Positions 37,001 through 49,700 of a stretch of DNA of 64,000 nucleotides are shown here, piece after piece; the first letter of the stretch is position 1, and the number at the start of each line of letters is the position of its first letter. Both the position numbers and the translations under genes were made by a program. Origin of the DNA: Marisa cornuarietis (Eukaryota > Mollusca > Gastropoda > Architaenioglossa > Ampullariidae). A model generated the notes under the pieces. It made no database searches and was not told the DNA's origin. It saw nothing but the letters and a program-made list of their open reading frames with translations. The stretch spans positions 4,342,501-4,406,500 of the forward strand of contig SMMW01000614.1 in NCBI GenBank assembly GCA_004794655.1, read 5' to 3'.

Positions 37001-37434
37001 TTTTGTATTGAAGGCTGGTCTGTGCGGATCAAAAGTGTACTGTCTGCTGGTCAGAGGCATGCATATCACAGGTTTTACTGTACCAGACACCATCCATGAT
37101 AAACCTTTACTCAGCGAAAAAGGACACACAAAAAACCCATCTAGTGTAATTGAAATAGATGGTGTGACTGCTACAAGCACACTAAAGTAAGCTCTAAAAA
37201 TTAATTACACAATTTTGCTGATTTTATTTATCACTTTTCAGGTCCCTGTTTGATAATGTCCTCTTCAAAAAAACGATCAAAACCCCTAGCCAAAAACTAC
37301 GTCAAAACTATCTTTGCCATGATAAAATGTACTGTGTTGAAAATAAGCTGCCAAAAGTCTCATTTTTCCACTTCAATCCAAATCACCAGCTGCCAATGAA
37401 CATTCTGAACATCTAAAAACTCCTATCCAGTGAA
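31080..37434. other. Convergent intergenic/UTR region between XPO4 and the thimet oligopeptidase gene
   Basis: No coding exon is recognised. XPO4 3' UTR probably occupies the left part. AATAAA signals on the plus strand at 32761-32766 and 33316-33321 are candidate ends. The right end carries minus-strand AATAAA (37435-37440) for the oligopeptidase gene. A SINE-like repeat lies at 35420-35660. The rest appears single-copy within this window. Confidence 0.5.
35420..35660 (-). repeat. tRNA-derived SINE-like repeat, copy 1
   Basis: GTCATTAGGGAGTGAGGTGA, GAGACCTCACTTTTCTCAGG and the following ~90 bases align with 40595-40700 in the second copy. At the high-coordinate end the minus strand reads like a tRNA head (AGTGATTAGAGCACTGG, then CCAGTTCAACACCC, a B-box-like motif). 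A/B-box assignment is inference. Confidence 0.45.
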
Positions 37435-37440
37435 TTTATT
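37435..37440 (-). promoter_or_regulatory. Polyadenylation signal of the thimet oligopeptidase-like gene
   Basis: AATAAA on the minus strand about 345 bases past the stop codon at 37785-37787. Other minus-strand signals occur further on (for example near 37220 and 36230), so the true end is unproven. Confidence 0.4.
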
Positions 37441-37784
37441 TATCTAATAGAATAATTTGAATTATTTAAGGTACATAATTCAACTTAAAGAAATGTTTAC
37501 TGTCACTTCCTGAAACGCATTTTAGAAGACAGTCTATCTGCTCACATAAAAAAATGCCCATTTTTAATTCACAATGACTAGAACACTTTCTTCTAACTTT
37601 CTTGCCTCTTTCTTTAGTGTTCCAAATTCCTGATAAATATTTTGATAACACTCATGTTAGCTCAACAAGGGTAAAAACCTTGCTGCTAACAACGTTCTTC
37701 ACAACTGAATAAACTATTTTGCAATGTCCTGCTTACTACGCATATGTATAATTGAAAGGCTAAAGCATCACTAAAGGAGCATCA

Positions 37785-40700
37785 TCAAGGATCTGGCTTC
37801 AGTCCTTTGCTGACGAGGAATGCATCAGGTTTGGGGTCTCGTCCCAGGAAATTTCGCAGCATAACATCCCCATCCTATAAAAACAGACATTAATACATAC
37901 AAAAACACATTAATACACACAAAAGTACATAATGATACATAAATGTGGTGACGGATGTAGTGGTACTTTCTCAGTTACATATCTTCCTAAAAATCTATTT
38001 CATTTGTGTCACATTTTTATACCTGCATTGCAAAAGGTATAAAAAGTGATAAAAAATTAGTTGAAAGATTTCTTAGAAGCAAGCATTTCATTCCAAAATA
38101 CTGCCTGGTCGGAGAGAAAAGCAATGAATAGTCTGTTCTTTCATGTATGCATTTAACATTTAGAATTTTTTATAATTTCTAAAAATTGGGAGTATTTGAA
38201 TTTACAATGACAGATCAATGGTGGTATTGTGGGAGATTAATGTTAGCTCCAGCCACTGCATGCAGTCTACTGCTTTGCTGAAATGGAGTTTTTAAAAATT
38301 CACTACAGGGTATGATTGAAAAAAAGCCAGGAATCTTCAGAATATTTCAGCAGGCTTAGCAAAAAAGAAAGTTTAACAAATAAACATCTCTACTGCTGCA
38401 GTTTCTGCAGAAAGAGATACAACACTCCCAGCAAGACAACAAAACAAATGCTACATACCAGAGATCCACCAGGTTGAAGGATAAGACGCCGATAATCAGC
38501 CCCAACAGCAGAATTCATGATACCCTCACTGCGGAAACGAGTGTAGAACATATCCATGCAGAAAACCTCACTCCACTGAAACAATAGATCACTTATCAGA
38601 TAATTAGGCAAGCAAAACATTCAAATCTTGCACACAAGCTCACTCAAAGCAAGTACTTATAAGAGACTTTTTTTTTTTTTGGTAAAGACCCACCACCCTG
38701 TTTATACAATGGGAATTGGTAGCCATAATAGATGGAAAGACAGGCATTTTCTGGTCATCCAGTGGGGATGGAAGAAACAGCACAAGCAAGACTCTGCATG
38801 TACTTGCACATTCTGTACAGAAAGTAAGGTGCTGGCCAGGTATCAGCTACAGTGCTATGAGCTGAAACTAACCCTGATAACTGGTTTCTCAAAGCATTTT
38901 CTGTTAACAAATATCACCGACTTGCAAATTTCTATTCTTCTTTTTATCTGCTATTTAGTTTTTTGTGTCATCATAAAATGCCTTCTAAATTCTTATGAAG
39001 CATTTCAAATTACTTTTGCTACTCCTGCTGTTGAATTTTCTCTGTAATATTTCAGGTCCTTGTGGTCAGCCACAGATTTCTAAAGACAGATTGCATAAAA
39101 AGTGATGTGTTTCAAGGACAACTAGTCTCACCAGATAGCCATAGTACTGGGCATCATAGCCACCAGCCATATGACCAAAGGCTGCAGCCATGTTGGTTCC
39201 ATGAGTTGATGGAATTCCTAGGATCTTCTCAGACATTTCTGACATGACCTTTGCTGTGTCTGCCTAAAAGGTGTTAGAATTCTCCAGTCATTTATTCAAA
39301 ATCACAATGTTTTGTTATGTGCTAGTTGATTTAAAAGGCTTGTAATTATTCAGAATGCCTTTAATTTAAAGAAAAGACAAGAAATAACTTTCTTGGATTA
39401 TTTTGCAGTAAAAATATTATGTCATTTAATTTATAAACAGACATACAGACAAATGGTTCTGGTAAAATTTTTAACAGTAGGCCACAGGAAACACAACCGC
39501 AAAGGAAATATTCTTGTACACATTATTCATTCGTATCCATCCCCTGCAACATGGGCATTCTCACAAAATCCTGATTTGGATAGATTAGCAAAATCACAAC
39601 CACTCCTACAACACCCATATACCCACTCACCTCTGGTTGAGTGTGGATGGTCTGGTCAAAGCTTGCCAGCACAATCTGACGAAGGTTAAAGACGCCAGCA
39701 TTGGCAATACGGCTGCTTATCAGACACTGAAGGAGGTCATCAGGTATGGGTGCACCAGTCTGGTAGTGAGCAGACATTCGAGATAAGGGCTCCTTCTCCC
39801 ACACCCAGTTCTCTAGCATCTGGGATGGTGCTTCTACAAAGTCTCTCTCAACATGTGTTCCACTGTAATAATGCAAAAACTGTCTTTGCACTCATGGTTC
39901 CTTTCCTACCTGCTCCCCTTTGACCTAAATATATAAATCACCTGTTTATTATTATTATTAGTTTTCCACTTTTGCACAACAGCCAATGAAATGTTTGCTT
40001 TTTTTAACTATTAAAATTACCATCTGGTCAAGATGAAATGACTACAGGCATACAGCACAGCTGGTTCATGGCTTTGTGCGTTTACTCCTCCACTTACCTG
40101 AACATGGCAAACTTTGCCTGGGCACAAATCTGATGCATCACATGGCCAAATTCATGAAAGTAAGTTTCTACCTTGAAGAAAATAAACATGTTGACGTGTT
40201 ATGGTTGAAGCAAAACTTCAAAAGTTCACTAAACAAAAATTTTAATCTTCAATGTGTGTGTGTGTGTGTGTGTTACAATTTGAACACACTACCATAAACC
40301 TGTTTAATACAGCTTGTGCAACAATTATAATAATTATGCATGCATATATGGACATGTGACTATATGAATGCGATTCCCACAAATAAAACTATAAAAACTA
40401 CAGTTACAGATTTAGACATGGAGAACTCATTTTTCTCCCTTCTTTTAATCTGATAATAAATCTCTGGATAGTCCAAATATCAGATGTTGTGAAGTAAACA
40501 AAAAAACCTTTTGAGTTAGTTTCTATGTACTCACAGAAGTGTACATAAGCAAATCAGCATGAAAGATTCTAAAAGTCATTCTCTAACCTTTATCATGTCA
40601 CTGGGGATTGCAGTGATAGAGGCTCCAGTTTTCTCAAGGGTAGCTCGTGTGAGGGGGGTGTCCATTCTCTCTCACTAGCTGCCTTACCTTTCACCGACCC

Positions 40701-43700
40701 TCTATAGAATCAACTACCCAATGAAGTTCAAACCACCATGTGTTCATGTTCACATGCTAGTGTTTTAACTACTCAGCTATCTGCTTCCCAATTCTGCTGT
40801 GATATGCAAAGAAACACTCACCTCATCATGTGTCAGCAGCGAAGGCTGCTCAGCTGTGGCTTTTGTGAAGTTGGCTACCATAGCAGCCACAGCAACCTGC
40901 CGTGAACCATCTGGAGCTAAGCAGCCAGGCTAAAACAGAGAACACTGTTACAGGCTAAAACAGAGAACATAACATTGCTGCATGCTATAACAGTACATTA
41001 CATGGCTGCATGCTAAAACATAAAATTAATGTTGTTTCATGTTAAAACAGAGAACATAACATTGTTACAGGCTAACAGACAACATTCAAGACAATGCTAC
41101 ATGCTAAAACAGAGAATATTTAAAACATTCTTACAGGCTAAAACTGATACCATTCAAAACATTGCTACATGCTGAAGAAGAGAACACTCAAAACATTGCT
41201 ACATTCAAAACATAACCACCGGTAAGTCTGATGTGCTCAGAACCAAAGAACCAGGCTGCATAATAAGCATAGCTTAAACACAAATAATCATACATAACAG
41301 AATATGATCATATGGGCACAGTCTGTCTACTCTAAAGTCTACTTGAACTTAGCTAAAGTGCCTACCTGTAAACCAAAGCATGCAGCATGGCCATATTTGC
41401 CCTCCCGTGGATACAAGTCCAAGTAAAAATACCCCAGCAACTGGCCAGATTTGGTATCTTTCACTTCATACTGTATGAAAAAAAGGGCCACAAGAGTTTC
41501 AAGTACCAAATGTCAAAACTTGCTGCAGTAGTACCAAGCTAAAGTGTCAAAGATTGTCCTTACACCATCACACTAGGCACTTGCCTTGTGTTAACATGTA
41601 TGCACACACACATACACTATGAGACATCAACAACATATGGTCACAGGACTTTTGGCTACTGTGCTGCAAAACAATGGAACTCTCTTCCTTTCCATATTCG
41701 CCACCTTCCTACAACTGAATCTTTCAAATCTGCACTGAAAATGCACCTCTTCCTTGAGCATTACTCCTAACACAGTCCACACAATGCTAGTCCTTCTTAC
41801 CATCCCCCCTTCCCTCTTGCTACTTTACCCATCTTTCTCGCAGAATCACTATATTTCTCTGTTCCTGTTACTTGATGCCTTTTGTTTTCTGTTTCGTCAG
41901 TACTGTCGTTTTCTTTCGTCCCTTTGTTCTGTATCTACTTAGTCCACGTCTCTTCCTCGTTTTAAGCGCTAAGAGCATGCTCTCTATGAGTGTGAATATG
42001 CGCTATAAAAAATCTTCACTATTATTATTATTTATCTACACGCCAGCCTTATCCTTCCTACCCATCACACACACTCTCCTAAAAACTGTGCTTCACATTT
42101 CAGTAAAAGTGAATATCAAAGAGCACTCACCAATGTAACATCCTCATACCATACTTCAGCATCTTTGACTTCCAAAAATGTCAACCCCAGTAGCTCCTAT
42201 TGAAACAAAACAAAAGGTTTTTAAGTCACATAGATCTGATGGATAAATGTAAGATGTAGACCATCCATGTCAGATGGGGATGCCATGAACTCTGCAAAGA
42301 GTACTTACTGATTGGAGAACAACCTGGGACTGGTTCAAATCAGACAACCCTCAATATTTTTTATTATTGCTGCTCTGAGATAAGCATTAGACCAAGAAAC
42401 CTATACATTTTTGGAAACGAGAAAACTTGAACTTTGCAGTAAAAGTAATGAAAATTGCCTTGCTACCCGGCAAAGCCACGATCGTGGCTTTTCGAACCAA
42501 GAGAGTTAATGATAGTAAATGATTCTTTAAGTGATACCACAGCAGTACAAACCACAGAAACAGACCTGGTAGATATCAAGGAGTCCTTTGGTTACCACCT
42601 CCATGGGGAAGTATTCTTTTAGAGCATTGTGGTCCACTGAGTATTTGCGCTCCTCCAGCAAGGACATGCAGTAGCGGAAGTCCCACATGTTTATTTTGCC
42701 ATCATACTCATAGCCACGTTTGTCACACTGAAAGAAATGAACAAGCAAATTTGTACTTCACATAACCAAACAACACAAAGAACCACATTTTTAACTGCAT
42801 CAGAAAAGAACATTGCAAGCCAGATCCATGCGTGAAACTCACATCAAAATAACACATAATACAGCACTCAGACCCAGATTTTTAAAAAATGTACTAACTG
42901 TAAATATAGCAGATTAACCTTTTCATCACAATTTACATTAATAATAATAAACTGAATATGACAAGCGCATTTTCCCATGTGGAGGCAACCTCAATGCACT
43001 GTGCACAAAACATTACAAATAAACTGACAGTCAACCATACAACAAAGAAACACAAGTGGCACCAAACAGATGACACCATGGCAAGCATAAAGTGAAGATG
43101 ACTAACCAAAGAGTAAGCAGAAGAGTTCACTCAATCATGAAAGATAATTCTTACAGAGATGGGTTTGACAACAAAGCTTCTAATGTAAACAATGTTCGAA
43201 GAGAAAGGGTTTGCGTTGGCACGTTGCAGACAGGTTGGGTCACATTTGCGAAATGAGCCACTTTGAAAGTTTGTGTGTAATATCTTTTTATTTAAAAAAA
43301 GAAACAACAAACAAACAGCATGTTCTAAGGGGTAACTAAGGCATATAAATACTAAATGCCAACAAGCTCTTCACTTCCTAGGCACGGCAGCCACCTAGAT
43401 AAGCTAAAAGAATGGAGCTGTGCCTTCCCAGCAAGGTTTGTTAAAAATATTGTTTTTTTACCTTGTTCAAATTGTTGGAAATAAGTTTTGAGAGAATTGT
43501 AAGTTGAGACAAAAAAGAAGACCCTTGTATAATTAGTGGAGTATACTGAGAATTCTTAGTTAACCTAAATGGGGATTACCATGGGAAAGTGAATTTTATT
43601 TTTGGTTTAGAATTTAGTCAGTTATTTTTTCCTTTCTGAGAATACCTGTGTTACACGCAGATTAAGTAGGCAGGGCCTGCAGGAGACAGGTGTAGTTTGT

Positions 43701-46700
43701 CTTGTGTTGAAACAAAAGAATACGCAAATGTCTGGTTGAGTGCATGAGTAAATCGGGTGTACATGAAAGTATCCTTGACACTTTCATTTCTCAGATTTTC
43801 ACAAGGTTCTAGAGCAGCATTGTAGTCACCACAGCAGTAAAGGACAACCAGTCTCACCTCCTCTTTTTTATACTGTAGAAAGAGAGAAAACTCTTCTTGC
43901 TGGAGTGGCTTGAGTCTGGTTGCAAGGTCTGACAAAAAAGTGGCTACGGCCTCAGGAGTCTTTGCCATACGCATGTCCAGGATGTAATCCGCATGTGTTG
44001 GAAACCCAAGCAGCTGGGCTTTCTACAAAACACAAGTTCTACAATGCTGTTACATCCGGGCTTTCTACAAAATACAAACTGTACAATGCTATTACAGCTG
44101 GGCTTTTCACAAAGGTACAGGCTGCATAAATTTATACCAGATGGGTTTTCTAGGCAAGTACAAATTGTATAAAGCTATGTCGCTGAGATTTCAAGATAGG
44201 TAAAGTCATAAAAAATGTGTAACAACTTTCAAAATGTATTTCTATGACAAACTAATGGCAGCACTATTTTCTATTAACACGCTGGCATCTTCAAGTTAAA
44301 ATTACTTTTAACTTTGGATATTTGCAAGGAACTGTGAAAACTACAGTCCTTCAATACTTTCACACCATTTCGACCATGGAAGACTTTTGTACCTGGTGCC
44401 GCAGCTTGACAAGCTCTTCCAAAATAGCTGTGTTTTCTTTGATGCACCTGAAGAATAAAAAAGGTCACTGCAATGAAACTATCCCGCTCCTTATGCACGC
44501 CCAGTTTAGTACAGTCAATAAGTTTGTAGCTTCAGTGTTGAATTATTTCATTTCGATATGGTCTTAGATGTTTCACATTTTGCAGTTCAACACTGCCTTA
44601 TTATGCCTAGTTAAAAACATATCTTTACAACTATAAATGTGGCTATAGTTTTCAACAAATTTATGAATGTTTTTACTCCTGATTACTGAAGTGAAAATTT
44701 ACTTGATTACAGCTGGGGATGATAATAAGATTTAGATACCAAACTAGCATGAAATAAAATGCATTTTTTAAAATGAATGCATGAAGCCAGAAGACAAACC
44801 TTGAATTAAAAGCTGTCTCCATAGTTTTTCTTGTGTTAGGGTTGCATACTTTCTTCATACAGGGAAAGTAGTGTGGGTACTTGAGGGTAACCTTGCATTT
44901 GCCCAGCTCAGTCTGTTTGTAAACATAACAGCAAAATCACCATGAGAAGAAATTTGCTAATTGATTAAGCCCCATTTCCAAATTTCCCAAAAATATGTAC
45001 ACAACCACTTGCCTGATGAGTACATAGCTTAAAATGATTTCACCTTCATAATTTTCATGAAGATATTAAAGGAAATGTCAAATGGTAAGTTGGGCTTTAA
45101 TTATAGATGCTGACATTCACAACCTTAGTTAAATCATTTAATTATGATTCAAACACAGCTGGACTTCATTTTGCCATTTCATGTGCCTTTGCCTTTGAAC
45201 AGTGAACATATTCAAACATTTTCCTACTTACTCTTTCTAGGCTTTTAATGAAATCTTCAGGGGCCCCAGCTGAAAAACAAAATGACATACATTTTTAAAA
45301 TTTCAAAGTGATTAGACACTTTGTTTATCTTTTTTTTTTGCAGTTTTATTTTTACAAAAGGAAAAGGAGACTGCTACTTGCTATCCATACCTTCTTGCAT
45401 AAAACTGTCAAGCTTCAGAAGTTACCAATATACCAAATAACCTTATAATTTATGCCAAACATTCAAACCTACTATACAAAAACATCCTAATAAGCTAATT
45501 AATTACAGAAGAGTAATCATAGCAAATAAACTACAAGCCAGTTCCACCATAACCATCTGCCCTCCTCCCTCACTTACCTAATTCTTCTTTTGTAAACTCC
45601 AGCACTGTGTTTTCTTCATTAAGGTTTTTGCTGTAATCAATGGACAGGTCACTCATCCGCTTCTTCAATTCCTTCACCTTGTCTTGTATATTCTTTGGCA
45701 AGTGCAGTCCTGCATGACCATCATTATTATTTTAGCCAGCCCCTATAAGTATTACTGATGGAAACTGAGAATGATGTGACAAATATGATTTTCCTAAGCA
45801 TAAACTTCTTTCAGAACAGTTCTGATTAAGAGAAGTATCACAGCTGAATTAATAATGGGAAAAACTGGAAGAAAGTCTGCTATATCAATACATATTAACT
45901 TGGATAATATGAATTTAAGATTTTTAAAAATATTTTCTGGCGGTGGAGGGAGCGAATGGGTTTGATTACTGCCAATTTCTATTCATCAATCTGCCTAACT
46001 GCCTACTGGACAACCTTCAAAGGGTTCTAAATAATGCTGCTTGCATTGTCTCAAACAGGTGAAAAGCAGACCCCTCCACATCCCTCCTCCATGAGCTATA
46101 CAGTTGGCGCTCACATCGATGACAAGGTCACGCTCAGCTACTGTTGTCTTCACTGCCTCGCCTCACCATAATATATCTAACCTACTGACACCTGATTTCT
46201 CATGTCAGTCTCTTGAATCTGCCTGTGCTGACCACCACTCTGTGCCAAGCATCAGAGGAATTCCGCACATGGTCTCCTCTCTCTCTGGTATTAAAAATTA
46301 TTTTGGCAGGGATTTTCTGGGTTTTTACTTTTTTAAATATTTGCTAGCAACAAGGCTCACTTAAACCACGTTTACTAGCTTGGAAAAATGCAAAAAAAAA
46401 AAAAAATAAATAAAATAAACAAACTTGCCATTTCGTTTTCCTAGCTTTATAAGTCGCTCTATATAGCGGGCTGCTTCAGGGCTTAGCTCAGCCTTGTTCT
46501 GTTTGTCAAATGCCACAATGGCATCAAAGACATCCTGACGCATGCTGAAAAACAAATATTTTTCTTGAGTAAAAAATTATTCAGTCCTCTTGCGGTGGAG
46601 TAGGAGTGGGATAGGGGTAATAGACTGGTGTTAAATAATTCAGCAATGGTCTCAATGGTCTGTGTTCAAAAGTTTCAATCAGTCAAAAGCAGTTTAATTC

Positions 46701-49700
46701 TCTGTATGGTATGGTATGACCAAGTTTATTTATCTGTTTTGCAATTTAAAGATCTCAAAACGTCACCTGATTTCAACATCAAATTCGGATAGTTTCTTAT
46801 CTGCAGCACAGCTAGCATCTCGTAGTTCTTTATCGGGTGCCACCTGTTGCAGGAAGTCCAGATTGTTGCGTTGGACTGAGTAGTCACACTCAACATCAGC
46901 CAGGGCCTGTAGGGTAATGTTTTATAAGCATTTACTGGTATTTGGAAGAAACCTTAAAGTAATAATAATTCTCGTATTTCAGTAATAAAAATAAATATGC
47001 TCTGATTTTGTCAAAAGCATCAAGTTTATGCTTTCCCATTCCTTTCAAAATGACTTTCTTTGACTCTAAAGCAGTTCAAAAAGAAAAGTGAGGTTAGTAA
47101 GCAGAATTGTGTAAAACTAAAATTTATGAAGAACAGAAATGATGATAAAACAATACAGGTCATATTAATATCTAATCTAGATTTTTGTTACATAAGATAC
47201 AACTTTCTTTAAACCAAAGGGCAATTAGTAGCAACTCTGTTATCTATGTTTATTCCCACACAGTAGAGCTCACAAGTTGCATGGCCAAAACAAGGAAGGA
47301 CAACCTTAATCTGTTAGTCCTGCATGCAGGTACACAGCACTGGTGACAAGACAAAAGTCAATGGAACTTTCCTGATAGGACATGCCTATCATTGTGTAGA
47401 ATTCCAGACATTTAAAAAAATGTTTGCCTGTTACACTTACACTGTTGCCTGAGTCTTAAGGTCACTATGGGGTGTCCAAATTACTTTGGAGCAGGTGTAT
47501 ACAACACAATTCAAGCTGCTCTTGTTCTTTACTGGTAGATTGTAGTAATGACAGATGAACGAGATGGACAGCACACTCTTTATATGGGATGCATAAAATA
47601 GCTGAAGAAATCCCTGGGTGACTAAAAATGACTTCAGCTTCTGGAGAAGGAAGAGGTGCTGTTGAACCTTCATGATAGCCTGAGTGCTAGTACCCCAGCA
47701 AAGTCTCCTGTTGAAGATAATGCCCAAGTAATGAAATGTGTTGACAATTTCCACTTCATCATGGATGACAGTTATGGGACTTCTGATGGAAATTAAAGAC
47801 AATCTCTTGCACTTTATGGACATTAAATTCTAAGCAATTGTCATCACACCAGGAAATAAATTCATCCAAGGCTATGTCATGGGTGTCTCTACTTGGCTGG
47901 TAAGAAGAGAAAGAGCAGTGCAGCATCATCACAGAATTTTACAAGATGTTGTCCTTCGTGATTACTATGAAAGATGTTGATATACAGGATAAACAAAAGT
48001 GGGAATAAAACAGCCTTGGTGTGAGCCACTACATGTTGTGATGGAGTCAGAAAAAGAGCCATTGACAAGTACACGTTGCTGCCTGTAAACCAGAAAGCGA
48101 ATGAACCATGACCCTAACTGATGGTTTAGAGAAAATTAATCAAGGAGTCTTCAAGCTAGGAGATATAATTGGATGGTGTTAAAAGTTGATGAGAAATCCG
48201 CAAACAACAGTCTTGCATGGGCATGTAGTATCTCCAGGTGTTATACAGTTTATATGGAGGATAAACAGTCTGGTATCCTCAACAGTTCTTTTGGTCCAGT
48301 ATACAAATTGCAGTGGTTCAGGACATTTTTCAGTGGTATTTAGAATCAGTGTTTTAATGATTTTCTCCAGTACTTTCATGGCCAATGATATTAAGGCCAC
48401 TGGTCTATGGCAAACATAAGCTGAAGCTTTCTTCAAAACTGCAATGATAGATGATTTCCAAGTAGAAGAGATTAAACATGAATCCTGAAAGTGCTGAAAC
48501 AGGTGTTGGAAAATGTCTCCAAGTTGATTCGCACAAAAATGTAACGTTCTGCCACAAACACCATCTAGACCTGGAGCCTTGCTTATCTTTACTTGCTTAA
48601 ACAGCTCTGGTACTTGTTCTTGAAGTATTACAATCCTCTGGATGGGATTATGAGAACTATGCACTTCTTTAATCTTTGTGAATAAGTGATGTGTTCTAAA
48701 CTAAGTATAAAAAGCATTAAAAGCATTAGGCAAGGTCATACATTCTATGCTCAAGAGGGGGATTTTTGCTTCTGAATCTGGAAGCCAATCTTCAACAGTG
48801 GACATTTTCTTGAGGCCCTGCCAAGCTGCACGAATGTTGCCTGTACCAAACTGGGACCCCACTTTATCCTTACATTGAACCTTGGCCTGATGAACAGCAC
48901 TGCCAATTTCTTTATTTACCAGCTTCTTGTCATGGGGAGAACCCACGAAAAACAGACTTCTTTCTATTCAGCACTGCTTTTAATCTCTTGATCTTTCAAG
49001 GTTTGCTGTTTGGGTAATGCACAAACTGTTTTAACAAAATGATGCAACCCTCACAGGAGATGTATGAGGAGATGGTGTTGACCATGTATAGCTGAGATTA
49101 GGGCATGCATCTAAAAAGAACTGTCAGTTGGTACATTCAAAACAGCCTTGTAATACTACTACCTCACAATACTATTCACAGTCCAGCACTTGGTAGAATG
49201 TACTGTTTAGCTCACTCGTGTGAACACAGGGTTATAAACTGGTACAAGATATACCCTTAGATGAGATGATGCACTGAGATTGGGCAGAGGTTGAGATGTG
49301 TATCGAATGTGTTCCATAGAAAAGGTCGTGTGGTCTTACCGGCCCTGATTAGTGGGAGATGTGACAGACTGGTTATAGGTCCCAACCCTCTTTGCACGAT
49401 GGCCCACAATCGTGGCTTTGCCAGACAGAATGGGCAATGTGATTTTCATTACTTTTACTGCAAAGTTCAAGTTTTCTCGTTTCCAAAAATGTATAGGTTT
49501 CTTGGTCTAATGCTTATCTCAGAGCAGCAATAATAATAATAAAAAAAAACTTCACCCACTGTCATCTTCACAGTCTTCAGTTATAAGCCAATCATTGCAA
49601 TGTTACATTTTTATGTCGTGCTAAGAGGGTTTTAAAAACTGACGTCAGGTCACAATGATTGAAGTCTCCTAAGATGAATTTAGGAGTGTCGGGGCAAATA

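Noticed and set aside
36190..37190. Possible exons between XPO4 and the oligopeptidase gene (several 75-114 codon frames)
   Set aside because: No domain, no matching splice phases, and both neighbouring genes are complete without them.
40928..41215. CRISPR-like array
   Set aside because: Units are imperfect, spacers are not unique, and the array sits in a eukaryotic intron starting at a splice site.
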